Shown: positions 43,094-51,816 of the stretch, one piece after another
Layout: each line of letters begins with the position of its first letter
How positions within the stretch are numbered: the stretch's first letter is position 1
Origin: Pseudomonas sp. JM0905a
Lineage (GTDB): Bacteria > Pseudomonadota > Gammaproteobacteria > Pseudomonadales > Pseudomonadaceae
Direction: 5' to 3'
Length of the DNA stretch: 64,000 nucleotides
Assembly (NCBI RefSeq): GCF_014700075.1
Contig: NZ_JACXBU010000001.1
Location: 744,001 to 808,000 of the forward strand
Made by a program: the position numbers and the translations under genes
The notes under the pieces: generated by a model
Databases searched by the model: none
What the model was told of the DNA's origin: nothing
Seen by the model: only the letters and a program-made list of their open reading frames with translations

Positions 43094-44491
43094 TCAGTCA
43101 GGAATCGGAGTGGGGAGTTGACGTTGCTTGATTGAGGGCTGGCTGTTCACCATGCAGTAGAGTGCCCCAGCGAGTACCAAGCCCACAGCCCAACTGATGT
43201 CAGCCCCTAGCCAGTCCGCTACAAAGCCGGTGTAGAACGAAAGCTTCATGAACGGGATCGTGCCGATGATGGAGACGGCATACACCGCTAGCGTTCGTCG
43301 ATTGAAGCGCCCGTACCGACCTTCGGGGTCGTACAGCTCGCCCACCTCATATTGACCGCGACACACCCAGTAGTAGTCAGCCAGGTTGATCGCACTCCAG
43401 GGGATCAGCAGATAGAGCTGTCCAATCAGAATGTCTGCAAAGAAGGTGTCAAAACTATACTGGGTGGCGATGGCGATCAGGGTTGCGGCTACGGTCAGCA
43501 CTGCCATCACCAACGCTTTTGCAGAAGCTGTGACGTATCGCAGCCCACCAAAGGCTCCGAAGATCGTCACCGAAGACATGTAGGCGCTGTACAGGCAGAG
43601 CACGTTGTACTGGATCACCCCGAGCGCAATCACGCCCAACGCCAAAGGTGCCCAGGGACCGAACAGCATGGCAATTGCGGTTGCAGGGTCATGCCCAAGC
43701 GCCGCCGGGATCGCAACGGCCACTAACGCACCCAAGGCCATCATGGCGAAAGAGCCTAGCGCGCAGCCGCCGTAAGTAGTCCAGAACGTGGCGCGGGTGC
43801 TGACATGGGCCGGAAGGTAACGCGAGTAATCCGCCACGTAGGGGCCGTAACCTAATGTCCAGGAGGCTGCCTGCGCGACGACCAGGTTAAAGGCGATCAG
43901 CGAAAAGCCCTTGCCTGTTGCCGTTGTCGATATCGCGTCGCTGGGGTGCAGCAGGATCAAAGCCAGCGCGCTGGCAAATACCAGAGTTGACATCAGGCTC
44001 ATCCACGCCCCTAGACGGTGGATCAGCTCATAGCCAACGAAGCCAATAATGAAGGTCAGAATGCCCACCGCCACGATGGCCTGGTCATCGCTGATGGGCA
44101 CCAGTGCCTTCAAGGCATCGCGCATCAGGACGCCACTGGCGGCCAGGAATAGCACCGCCGCCGTGACCATCACCAGTAAGGGAATCGCAGCGCCATAGAC
44201 ACCGAATTGTGCGCGGCTCTGAATCATCTGCGGGACGCCCAAATGAGGGCCCTGGGCGGAGTGGGCGGCCATGAAGATGGTGCCGACGAGATTGCCGATC
44301 AGCAGGCCGAGTAATGTCCAGGCGAAGCTCAATCCTGAGGCGATACCCAACGTGCCGACCATCAGAGCAGTCACTTGGAAATTGGAGCTGAACCAGATAG
44401 TGAACAACCGTCTGGGTGTACCGTAGCGCTCAGCGTGAGGGACAAACTCGATACTTCGCTTTTCAAGCTTCACGACCGCCTCCTGATTCAT
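43094..44491 (-). CDS. NCS1-family purine/cytosine permease
   Basis: The 465-residue inner-membrane protein has about twelve helices and typical NCS1 sequence: TIWFSSNFQVTALMVGTLGIASGLSF in the first helices and DYSRYLP and INLADYYWVCRGQY near helices 6 and 10. Members import cytosine, purines, allantoin or hydantoins. It is divergent from a broken LysR gene, suggesting a once-regulated catabolic or uptake unit. No catabolic partner is nearby. Confidence 0.88.
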   Translation of the reverse strand: MNQEAVVKLEKRSIEFVPHAERYGTPRRLFTIWFSSNFQVTALMVGTLGIASGLSFAWTLLGLLIGNLVGTIFMAAHSAQGPHLGVPQMIQSRAQFGVYGAAIPLLVMVTAAVLFLAASGVLMRDALKALVPISDDQAIVAVGILTFIIGFVGYELIHRLGAWMSLMSTLVFASALALILLHPSDAISTTATGKGFSLIAFNLVVAQAASWTLGYGPYVADYSRYLPAHVSTRATFWTTYGGCALGSFAMMALGALVAVAIPAALGHDPATAIAMLFGPWAPLALGVIALGVIQYNVLCLYSAYMSSVTIFGAFGGLRYVTASAKALVMAVLTVAATLIAIATQYSFDTFFADILIGQLYLLIPWSAINLADYYWVCRGQYEVGELYDPEGRYGRFNRRTLAVYAVSIIGTIPFMKLSFYTGFVADWLGADISWAVGLVLAGALYCMVNSQPSIKQRQLPTPIPD

Positions 44492-44637
44492 CCCCCCGAT
44501 TATGAGTTGCTGATTGAGGGCTCGTCGGCTTGACCACGAACACCTCGTAGCTACTAACGACCCACGCGAGCAGCGGTTCGACTGCCCCTGGACTACCCCT
44601 GCGTTCGTCGACGGATTTAATGGCAGCTTCCGGCCGC

Positions 44638-45673
44638 ATGCTGATGACCTCGATACAACTGATGGACATCACCGATGGCACATGGGGCGCGAATGGAAGC
44701 CTCTGGCATCTTGCAGATTTCACCCGTGCTGCGGGTTATGGACATCGATGCGTCCCCGGCCGAGCGATTAACCGCCTGGAGTCACGCCTGGGCGTGCTGC
44801 TGTTACGTCGCACTACACGGCGCCTGAGCCTCACCGATAGCGGCAGTGAATATGTCAGGCAGGCCCGCACGGCTTTCCAGCAAATCGCCAATGCAGAGCG
44901 GGCGCTGAGTGGTCAGGGCGAGGTTCAAGGTCGGGTGCGCCTGAGCGCGCCGACCACCTATGGGCACCACCGGTAGCCTGCCATTCTGGCTGCATTTGCC
45001 CGACGCTACCCGAAGATGCAGGTGGAGTTGGGGATCACCAATCGCAACGTCGATCTGGTTGCCGAAGGTTATGACCTGGCGATCCGTCTTGGGACATTGC
45101 CTGACAGCAGCCTGGTTGCCCGCCAGCTGGAAGAGGCGTCACTGTGTCTGGTGGCGGCACCCACCTATCTCGCGCGGGTGGGAATTCCCCATTCCCTTCC
45201 CGATCTTGCCGAGCACAACTGCCTGCCTTTTGTCATGCCCAGTAACGGCTGTCACGGGGGGCTGGCAGTTCCGCCAGGGCGAGCAGGAGCAAACGTTCAT
45301 CCCCCAAGGCAATCCTGTCATCGCTGACGATGTGCTTGGCTGCATCTCGTTGGCGGAGCAAGGCGTCGGGATTTGTCAGACTTATGAGTTCATCGTCGCC
45401 GAGCGCTTGCGTCAGGGGCGGCTTGTTCGTCTTCTCGAGGCGTTCGAGGGCGCCAGACGACCTTTTTCCATCATCTATCCGCCTCATCGCCAGTTGTCTG
45501 CTGCGATCCGGGCGCTGATTGATTTTCTCCTACGGAGTGGCAGCGAAGATACGTCTGGTTCTGTCGGCCAATTGAATCCGCAGCCTATAGCCGCCCCTAC
45601 CGAGACACCCCCAGACCACTCTGCCAGCTCAAGCCGACCCGTTTCTTCACACGACAGTAAATTCCCCGCCTAG
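44638..45673 (+). pseudogene. broken LysR-family regulator
   Basis: The reading frame has at least two lesions. The helix-turn-helix core is degenerate at its start, then reads RAINRLESRLGVLLLRRTTRRLSLTDSG normally and continues to SAPTTYGHHR, followed by an in-frame TAG at about 44974. The same frame continues through PAILAAFARRYPKMQVELGITNRN up to about 45245. Near there a frameshift moves the coding to another frame (WQFRQGEQEQTFIPQG...) until 45673. A functional protein is unlikely. The gene is divergent from the NCS1 permease it probably regulated. Confidence 0.85.
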
Positions 45674-45898
45674 GGGGACACCCATCGTGCCAGCCGGCAA
45701 GTCGTCATGACTTGCTGGCCCCGCGTTGGGTTTCGTTGAGCTTTACCCAACCTACGCAGTTCCAACTGAACGCGACCAACTGCCTCTCACCAATACCCGT
45801 CACCCGCGCTGAACCTCCGTCGTCCATCCGGACGATTCCCCGCTGCCGCCAAGCCGCCAGACTGCTTCCCAGCCCAAGAATCACAAGAAGGCAGCCTT
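45674..45898. other. promoter region of the second fadE operon
   Basis: This region contains a GTTGGGTTTCGTTGAGCTTTACCCAAC inverted repeat (about 45724-45755) and a good copy of the proposed steroid-regulon motif (45819-45837). AAGAAGG at 45887-45893 serves as ribosome site. No gene is present. Confidence 0.6.
45819..45837 (+). promoter_or_regulatory. candidate steroid-regulon operator upstream of the fadE operon
   Basis: GTCGTCCATCCGGACGATT matches 13 of 16 defined positions of CTAGTCC-N3-CGGACGATG, including the full inverted core GTCC-N4-GGAC. It ends 61 bases before the ATG, close to the 56 bases seen for hsaD. Confidence 0.55.
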
Positions 45899-47056
45899 AT
45901 GGAATTCGCGTTCAGCGATGAGCAGGAGATGATCCGCGAGTCCGCCGAGAGCTTTCTCGCGGACGTTTCCGATTCCGCCGCCGTGCGGGCGGCCATGGTC
46001 TCCGAGCTGGGCCATGACCCCGAGCTCTGGCAGCGCGTATGCAGCGAGATGGTCTGGCCGGCCATCCACATCCCCGAAGAATATGGCGGCCTGGGCCTGG
46101 GCTTCGTCGAGCTGGCGATCCTGCTGGAGCAGATGGGCCGACGGCTGTTCTGCTCGCCTTTCTTCGCCAGCGCCTGCCTGGCCACCCCGGCGTTGCTGCT
46201 GGGTGGCAGTGAGGAACAGAAGGCCCATTGGCTGCCGCAACTGGCCGAGGGCAGCCTGACCGCGACCCTCGCCTATGCCAGCAACAACCGCAATGGCCTC
46301 GACGCCGTGCAGGCCAGCGTTCGCGAAGAGGGTGAAGGCTTCGTCATCGACGGTGTCCTGCGCCAGGTGGTGGACGGCCACAGTGCCGGCCTGCTGATCG
46401 TTGCAGGCCGTGGGCGTGAGGGCGTCAGCTTGTTTGCCGTCGCCGCCGACACCCCCGGTATCAGCCGCCGCCTGGTACCCACCATGGACCAGACGCGCAA
46501 GTTCGCCGAGGTGCAGTTCGATAAGGTGTTCGTCACGGCCGATGCCCGCCTGGGTACACCGGGGCAGGGTGGCGAGTTGCTGGAGAAAGTGTTGCAACTG
46601 GCCTGTATCGCCCTGGCTGCCGAGCAGACCGGCGGCGCCCAGCAGTCCCTGGACCTGACCCTGGCCTACACCGCCGAGCGCCAACAGTTCGGCCGCGCCA
46701 TCGCGAGCTTCCAGGCCATCAAGCACCGCGCCGCCGACATGATGCTGGAGGTGGAATGCGCGCGTTCGGCGGCCTGGTACGCCGCCTGTGTCGCCGAAGA
46801 GGTCCTGGCGGCTAACGGTGACAAGGGCGTCGCCGCCGAGCTGCCGCTGGCCGCTGCCCTGGCCAAGTCGCGCTGCTCGGAAGCCTTCTTCCACTGCGCT
46901 GCGGAATCCATCCAGTTGCACGGCGGTGTCGGCTTCACCTGGGAGTACGACCCGCACCTCTACTTCAAGCGCGCCCGGGCCAGCGAGGCCCTGTTCGGCG
47001 CGCCATCCTGGCACCGCGAGCGCATCGCCACCGCACTCTTGGGGGAATACGCATGA
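45899..47056 (+). CDS. acyl-CoA dehydrogenase, non-catalytic partner subunit
   Basis: The 385-residue acyl-CoA dehydrogenase has a recognisable FAD-binding segment (YTAERQQFGRAIASFQAIKH) and C-terminal QLHGGVGFTWEYDPHLYFKRAR. It has no glutamate at the usual C-terminal site or in helix G (LACIALAAEQ). It overlaps the next dehydrogenase gene by four bases (ATGA), so the two should form an alpha2-beta2 enzyme with the downstream product as catalytic subunit. Its proposed operator makes it part of the steroid regulon. Confidence 0.82.
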   Translation: MEFAFSDEQEMIRESAESFLADVSDSAAVRAAMVSELGHDPELWQRVCSEMVWPAIHIPEEYGGLGLGFVELAILLEQMGRRLFCSPFFASACLATPALLLGGSEEQKAHWLPQLAEGSLTATLAYASNNRNGLDAVQASVREEGEGFVIDGVLRQVVDGHSAGLLIVAGRGREGVSLFAVAADTPGISRRLVPTMDQTRKFAEVQFDKVFVTADARLGTPGQGGELLEKVLQLACIALAAEQTGGAQQSLDLTLAYTAERQQFGRAIASFQAIKHRAADMMLEVECARSAAWYAACVAEEVLAANGDKGVAAELPLAAALAKSRCSEAFFHCAAESIQLHGGVGFTWEYDPHLYFKRARASEALFGAPSWHRERIATALLGEYA

Positions 47057-48240
47057 AGATCAGTTTCAGTGAGGCGGACGAAGCCTTCCGCCGCGAGGTG
47101 GCCGCCTGGCTGGCCGACAACCTGGGCGGCGAGTTCGAGCCGCTGCGCTTTCGTGGCGGGCCGGGGGACGAACACAGCTTCCCCGAGGAGCGCAAAGCCT
47201 GGGAACGCAAGCTGGCCGAGGGCGGCTGGACCTGCGTGGGCTGGGCGCCCGAGCACGGCGGCCGCGGCCTGTCCATCAGCCAGCAGGTGATCTTCCATGA
47301 GGAGTACGCCCGCGCCGGCGGCCCCGGTCGCATGGGGCACATCGGCGAAGGCCTGGCTGGCCCGACCATCGCCGCCTTCGGCACCGAAGAGCAGAAGCGC
47401 CGCCTGCTGCCGGGCATCGTCGCCGGCACCGAATTCTGGTGCCAGGGCTACTCCGAGCCGGGTGCCGGTTCGGACCTCGCCAACGTGAAAACCCGCGCCG
47501 TGCTGGAGAACGGGCAGTGGCGCATCAGTGGGCAGAAGGTCTGGACCTCGCTCGCCCACGAATCCGAATGGTGCTTCGTCATCGCCCGTACCGAGCCGGG
47601 TAGCGTGGGTCACAAGGGCCTGTCGTTCCTGCTGGTGCCCATGGACCAGCCGGGCATCACCGTGCGGCCCATCGAGCAGCTCACCGGCACCTCGGAGTTC
47701 AACGAAGTGTTCTTCGACGAAGCCGTGACCGACGAGGCCAACCTCCTCGGCGCGCCGGGGGATGGCTGGAAGATCGCCATGGCCCTGCTGGGCTTCGAGC
47801 GTGGCGTGTCCACCCTCGGCCAGCAGATGCTGTTCCAGAACGAGCTGGAAGAGATCATCCGCATCGCCCGGGAGAACGGCGCCGCGCGCGACCTGCTGCT
47901 GCGCCAGCGCATCGCCGAAGCCTGGGGCGGGCTGCGCATCCTGCGCTACAACTCCCTGCGCATGCTTTCCGGCGCGCAGGACGGCTCGCTGCGTCGCGAG
48001 GCGATGATCTACAAGCTGTGCTGGGCCAACTGGCACGTCGAGCTGGGCAAGCTGGCCATGGACGTGCTCGGCCAAGACGCCGAACTGCTGGAAGACGGGC
48101 CCTACCAACTCGGCCGCCTGCAGTCGATGTTCCTCTTCAGCCGTTCCGACACCATCTACGGCGGCACCAACGAAATCCAACGCAACATCATCGCCGAACG
48201 CGCGCTGGGCATGCCCCGCGAGCCGCGCGTGCGCGCCTGA
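47053..48240 (+). CDS. acyl-CoA dehydrogenase, catalytic subunit
   Basis: The 395-residue acyl-CoA dehydrogenase has WCQGYSEPGAGSDLA at the flavin/substrate site. Its C-terminal motif is IYGGTNEIQRN, without the classical catalytic glutamate. Glu249 in GFERG occupies the alternative helix-G position, as in the first steroid pair at 30.5 kb. It is translated from an ATG overlapping the partner gene's stop codon. It probably acts on another C/D-ring or propionyl side-chain thioester; which one cannot be read from sequence. Confidence 0.82.
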   Translation: MKISFSEADEAFRREVAAWLADNLGGEFEPLRFRGGPGDEHSFPEERKAWERKLAEGGWTCVGWAPEHGGRGLSISQQVIFHEEYARAGGPGRMGHIGEGLAGPTIAAFGTEEQKRRLLPGIVAGTEFWCQGYSEPGAGSDLANVKTRAVLENGQWRISGQKVWTSLAHESEWCFVIARTEPGSVGHKGLSFLLVPMDQPGITVRPIEQLTGTSEFNEVFFDEAVTDEANLLGAPGDGWKIAMALLGFERGVSTLGQQMLFQNELEEIIRIARENGAARDLLLRQRIAEAWGGLRILRYNSLRMLSGAQDGSLRREAMIYKLCWANWHVELGKLAMDVLGQDAELLEDGPYQLGRLQSMFLFSRSDTIYGGTNEIQRNIIAERALGMPREPRVRA

Positions 48241-48254
48241 CCCGAGGACCTTGC

Positions 48255-49037
48255 ATGAGCACTCCCACCTATGTTCCCGGCCACGGCTTGCTGCGCGGCA
48301 AGTCGGTGCTGATCACCGCCGCCGCCGGCGCCGGCATCGGTTTCTCCGCCGCCCTGCGTGCCGCTGAGGAAGGCTGCCGCGCGCTGATGATCAGCGATAT
48401 CCATGAAGGCCGCCTGCAGGAGGCCGCTACGAAGATCCGCGAAGCCACCGGCCTCGATCAGGTTCACGGCCAGGTCTGCAACGTCACCAACGAAGAGCAG
48501 GTACAGGCCCTGGTAGCCGCCGCCGAGCGCGAACTGGGCGGCGTCGATGTGCTGATCAACAACGCTGGCCTCGGCGGTTCTCGCCTGCTGGTGGAGATGG
48601 GCGATGAGGAGTGGAATCGCGTCCTCGACGTGACCCTCACCGGCACCATGCGCATGACCCGCGCCATGCTGCCGAAGATGATGGAGCGCGGTCGCGGTGT
48701 GATCGTCAACAACGCCTCGGTCCTCGGTTGGCGTGCACAGAAGGAGCAGAGCCACTACGCCGCGGCCAAGGCCGGCGTCATGGCGCTGACCCGCTGCGCA
48801 GCGGTGGAAGCGGCCGAGCACGGCATCCGCATCAACGCGGTGAGCCCGAGCATCGCCCTGCACGACTTCCTGAAAAAATCCGCACCCAAGGAACTGCTGG
48901 ACCAGCTCGCCTCCCGCGAAGCTTTTGGCCGTGCCGCCGAAGTCTGGGAAGTGGCCAACGTGATGATGTTCCTGGCCAGCGACTACAGCTCCTACATGAC
49001 CGGCGAAGTGCTGTCGGTTTCCAGCCAGAGGGCCTGA
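48255..49037 (+). CDS. ipdF: IpdF-type short-chain dehydrogenase
   Basis: The 260-residue SDR has TAAAGAGIGFSAALRAAEEG as nucleotide-binding motif, NNAGLGG and the active site VNNASVLGWRAQKEQSHYAAAKAGVMALTRC. The last segment and AVSPSIALHDFL and ASDYSSYMTGEV near the end agree closely with my memory of mycobacterial IpdF (Rv3559c), which oxidises the 5-hydroxyl of 5-OH-HIP-CoA-derived intermediates. The ATG at 48255 begins MSTPTYVPGHGLL. It follows the dehydrogenase by 14 bases and is followed by a MaoC gene after two. Confidence 0.85.
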   Translation: MSTPTYVPGHGLLRGKSVLITAAAGAGIGFSAALRAAEEGCRALMISDIHEGRLQEAATKIREATGLDQVHGQVCNVTNEEQVQALVAAAERELGGVDVLINNAGLGGSRLLVEMGDEEWNRVLDVTLTGTMRMTRAMLPKMMERGRGVIVNNASVLGWRAQKEQSHYAAAKAGVMALTRCAAVEAAEHGIRINAVSPSIALHDFLKKSAPKELLDQLASREAFGRAAEVWEVANVMMFLASDYSSYMTGEVLSVSSQRA

Positions 49038-49039
49038 GC

Positions 49040-49498
49040 ATGGCGAGGATCTTCGCGACACCAGCCGCCTTGCTGGAGCACGTTGGCGAACAGCTGGGCC
49101 AGAGCGACTGGATCAGCGTAGAGCAATCGCGCATCGACCAGTTCGCCGAAGCCACCGGCGACCACCAGTGGATTCATGTGGACCCGGTCCGCGCCGCCAC
49201 CGGCCCCTTCGGCGCCTGCATCGCCCACGGCTACCTGACACTCGCCCTGGTCAACCTCTTCCTGCCGCAGATTGTCGAGGTGCGCGGCATCTCCATGGGG
49301 GTGAACTACGGCTGCGAGAAGGTGCGTTTCCCCAACGTCGTCCGCGTTGGCAGCCGCGTGCGCGGCAGCGCCCAACTGGTCGCTGCTGAAGAAGTGAAGG
49401 GCGGCATCCAGGCCACCATCCGCGTCAGCGTGGAGATCGAGGGCGAGGAGCGGCCTGGCTGTGTGGTGGACACCATCAGTCGGTACTACCCCGAGTGA
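49040..49498 (+). CDS. MaoC/NodN-like enoyl-CoA hydratase
   Basis: The 152-residue hot-dog-fold protein has the hydratase 2 motif ATGDHQWIHVDPVRA (catalytic Asp and His) and GPFGACIAHGYLTLALV. It would hydrate a 2-enoyl-CoA of the steroid route. The start is two bases after ipdF. The steroid cluster thus has three hydratase-type enzymes: this one and the two crotonases at 27.8 and 29.7 kb. A repeat pair follows before the thiolase. Confidence 0.82.
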   Translation: MARIFATPAALLEHVGEQLGQSDWISVEQSRIDQFAEATGDHQWIHVDPVRAATGPFGACIAHGYLTLALVNLFLPQIVEVRGISMGVNYGCEKVRFPNVVRVGSRVRGSAQLVAAEEVKGGIQATIRVSVEIEGEERPGCVVDTISRYYPE

Positions 49499-49511
49499 GG
49501 GCGATTTCCTT

Positions 49512-49612
49512 GTAGGGGCGAATTCATTCGCCAAGCAGGCCGCAGGTCTGCCCTGCAAGGCCCGATGGATCAGCTGCGCTGCCCTTGGCGAATGAATTCG
49601 CCCCTACAGGAA
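49512..49612. repeat. REP-type palindromic repeat pair
   Basis: TGTAGGGGCGAATTCATTCGCC faces GGCGAATGAATTCGCCCCTACA across about 55 bases. The arms are perfect complements, so the RNA would fold into one long hairpin between the MaoC and thiolase genes. Confidence 0.85.
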
Positions 49613-49634
49613 CTGAACAATTCTGGAGTCACCA

Positions 49635-50837
49635 ATGAAAGAAGCCGTAATCGTATCCACCGCCCGTACCCCCATCGGCAAGGCCTTCCGGGGTGCCTTC
49701 AACGACACCGAAGCGCCGCTGATGGGTGGCCACGTGGTACGCGAAGCACTGCGTCGTGCCGGTGTCGAAGGGGGCGAGGTGGACGACGTGATCATGGGCG
49801 CCGCCGCCCAGCAGGGCACCCAGGCCTATAACCTCGGCCGCCTCTGCGCGGTGGCGGCCGGGCTGCCGTCCAGCGTCGCCGGCATGGCGGTGGAGCGTCA
49901 ATGTTCTTCCGGTCTGATGAGCATCGCGCTGGCCGCCAAGGGCATCATGTGCAACGAGATCGACATCGCCGTTGCCGGTGGCCTGGAGTCCATCTCCCTG
50001 GTGCAGAACAAGCACAAGAACAGCTACCGCAACCAGTCCGAAGCCGTGCTGGCGCAGGACCCGCGTGCCTACATTCCGATGATCGAGACGGCGGAAATCG
50101 TCGCGGAGCGCTACGGCATCTCGCGCGAGGCCCAGGACGAATACAGCTACCACAGCCAGATGCGCACTGCCCTGGCCCAGAGCGCCGGACTCTTCGATAC
50201 CGAACTGGCGCCGCTGACCGTCCGCAAGGTGGTGACGGACAAGGCCACCGGCGAAAGCCGCCATGAATCCGTGACCCTGACCCGCGACGAATGCAATCGC
50301 GCCGATACCACCCGTGAAAGCCTGCGCGCCCTGGAGCCCGTGTGGCAGGGCGGACAGTGGAGCGGTGCCGGTCGCTTCATCACGGCCGGTAACGCCTCCC
50401 AGCTCTCCGACGGCGCCAGCGCGTCGGTGCTGATGAGCGCGCAGGAGGCCGCTCGCCGGGGCCTGGAGCCCCTGGGAATCTATCGCGGTCTGGCGGTGGC
50501 CGGCTGCGATTCTGATGAGATGGGCATCGGTCCGGTGTTCGCCATTCCCAAGCTGCTCAAGCGCCACGGTCTTTCCATGGACCACATCGGCCTGTGGGAG
50601 CTGAACGAAGCGTTCGCCTGTCAGGTCATCCACTGTCGCGACACCCTGGGGATTCCCGACGAGCGCCTGAACGTCAACGGCGGTGCCATTTCCATCGGCC
50701 ATCCCTTCGGCATGTCCGGCGCGCGGATGGTTGGCCACGCGCTGATCGAGGGCAAACGCCGGGGCCTGCGCTACGTCGTGGTGAGCATGTGCATTGGTGG
50801 TGGCATGGGTGCCGCCGCTCTGTTTGAAGTGGCATGA
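49635..50837 (+). CDS. thiolase of the steroid cluster
   Basis: The 400-residue thiolase has its nucleophile cysteine in [34 protein letters not shown] and the second cysteine in [12 protein letters not shown]. It differs from the QCGSSQQ thiolase at 32.9 kb and resembles enzymes that act on steroid side chains or shortened ring thioesters (FadA5/ScdF-like is my best guess). Its stop overlaps a possible upstream start of the KSI gene, so the two are likely co-translated. Confidence 0.83.
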   Translation: MKEAVIVSTARTPIGKAFRGAFNDTEAPLMGGHVVREALRRAGVEGGEVDDVIMGAAAQQGTQAYNLGRLCAVAAGLPSSVAGMAVERQCSSGLMSIALAAKGIMCNEIDIAVAGGLESISLVQNKHKNSYRNQSEAVLAQDPRAYIPMIETAEIVAERYGISREAQDEYSYHSQMRTALAQSAGLFDTELAPLTVRKVVTDKATGESRHESVTLTRDECNRADTTRESLRALEPVWQGGQWSGAGRFITAGNASQLSDGASASVLMSAQEAARRGLEPLGIYRGLAVAGCDSDEMGIGPVFAIPKLLKRHGLSMDHIGLWELNEAFACQVIHCRDTLGIPDERLNVNGGAISIGHPFGMSGARMVGHALIEGKRRGLRYVVVSMCIGGGMGAAALFEVA

Positions 50838-50848
50838 GGGACGACTCC

Positions 50849-51235
50849 ATGATTGATGAGCAGCAGGTACGGGCGAAGCTCGCCCGTTATGTCGAACTGG
50901 TGGACGCCGTGGATATCGACGGCATTCTCGCGCTTTATGCCGAAGATGCGGTCGTCGAGGACCCGGTGGGCAAGCCGCCCTACGTGGGCATCGAGGCCAT
51001 TTCGCGCTTTTACCGCGAAGGCCTGGGGCGCCTGAACGCCAGCGCGCGGCTGGACGGCTCCATCCGCGCCACCCGTGGCTGTGGCGCCGTGCCCTTCTGC
51101 GTTGACCTGGACTGGGGCGGCCAGGCCCGCTCCATCGAAGTTATCGACGTGATGGAGTTTGATGCCGAAGGTCGCATCCGTTCGATGAAAGCCTTTTGGG
51201 GCGACGCCAACATGATCGCGAGGGAACAGCCATGA
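50849..51235 (+). CDS. ksi: delta5-3-ketosteroid isomerase
   Basis: The 128-residue protein is strikingly similar to Pseudomonas putida KSI as I remember it: LARYVELVDAVDIDGILALYAEDAVVEDP, FYREGLG, GCGAVPF and VIDVMEFDAEGRI. The catalytic residues are present: Tyr14, Asp38, Tyr55 and Asp100 correspond to Tyr16, Asp40, Tyr57 and Asp103. It moves the C5-C6 double bond to C4-C5 in 3-ketosteroids. The ATG at 50849 with GAGGGA upstream is preferred to one at 50834. It overlaps the next gene by four bases. Confidence 0.9.
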   Translation: MIDEQQVRAKLARYVELVDAVDIDGILALYAEDAVVEDPVGKPPYVGIEAISRFYREGLGRLNASARLDGSIRATRGCGAVPFCVDLDWGGQARSIEVIDVMEFDAEGRIRSMKAFWGDANMIAREQP

Positions 51236-51690
51236 ACCTGGAACAGCGCATTGCCCGCCTTGAAGCCGTTGAGGTCATCCGCGAGCTCAAGCACCGCTAT
51301 TTCAACGCCTGCGACCTGAAGGAGATCGAGGTGATCCGCGATTGCTTCGCCGAGGGTGAAATCGCTATCGACTACGGTCCTGTCGGCTGCTTCCAGGATC
51401 GCGACAGCTTCGTCGCGCTGTACCAGTCTCTGGCCTGCAACGATCGGGTAATCGACCTGCACCACGGGGCCAATCCGGAGATCGAGCTGGCCGGCGATGA
51501 CGAAGCGGTGGGGCGCTGGGCGCTCTACTACTTCAACCTCGACGCCGAGACGGGGGCCACGCGGCAACTGGGAGGGATCTATCAGGACCGTTATCGCCGC
51601 ATCGATGGGCGTTGGAAGATCGTCGAGACGGTGTTCAGGGCGCATTCGATGGTGGACGGCAAAGCCCTCACCCCCGTCCCCTCTCCCTGA
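51232..51690 (+). CDS. NTF2-like/SnoaL-like protein
   Basis: The 152-residue protein starts MNLEQRIARLEAVEVIRELKHRYFNACDLKEIE, which is typical of SnoaL-like NTF2-fold proteins. It has HHGANPEIEL and YQDRYRRIDGRWKIVETVFRAHS later. Relatives act as dehydratases, isomerases or cyclases; the actual step here is unknown. It is coupled to ksi by an ATGA overlap. The last eight residues, ALTPVPSP, and the stop codon are encoded by an invading GGGAGAGGG-type repeat, so the original C-terminus may have been lost. Confidence 0.75.
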   Translation: MNLEQRIARLEAVEVIRELKHRYFNACDLKEIEVIRDCFAEGEIAIDYGPVGCFQDRDSFVALYQSLACNDRVIDLHHGANPEIELAGDDEAVGRWALYYFNLDAETGATRQLGGIYQDRYRRIDGRWKIVETVFRAHSMVDGKALTPVPSP

Positions 51691-51806
51691 AGTGGAGAGG
51701 GGTGACTCGCGCCTGACGTCCTTCGGCTTGCTGGACACGCAGCGTTTGTCTGGGGCACGAATAAGCTCCCCTCTCCCTTCAGGGAGAGGGGCTGGGGGAG
51801 AGGGAC
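51668..51806. repeat. GGGAGAGGG-type repeat pair overlapping a gene end
   Basis: CCCTCACCCCCGTCCCCTCTCCC...GGAGAGGGGTGACTC and CTCCCCTCTCCCTTCAGGGAGAGGGGCTGGGG lie between convergent genes. The first copy supplies the last codons of the NTF2-like gene. Confidence 0.8.
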
Positions 51807-51816
51807 TCCGGCGCTA

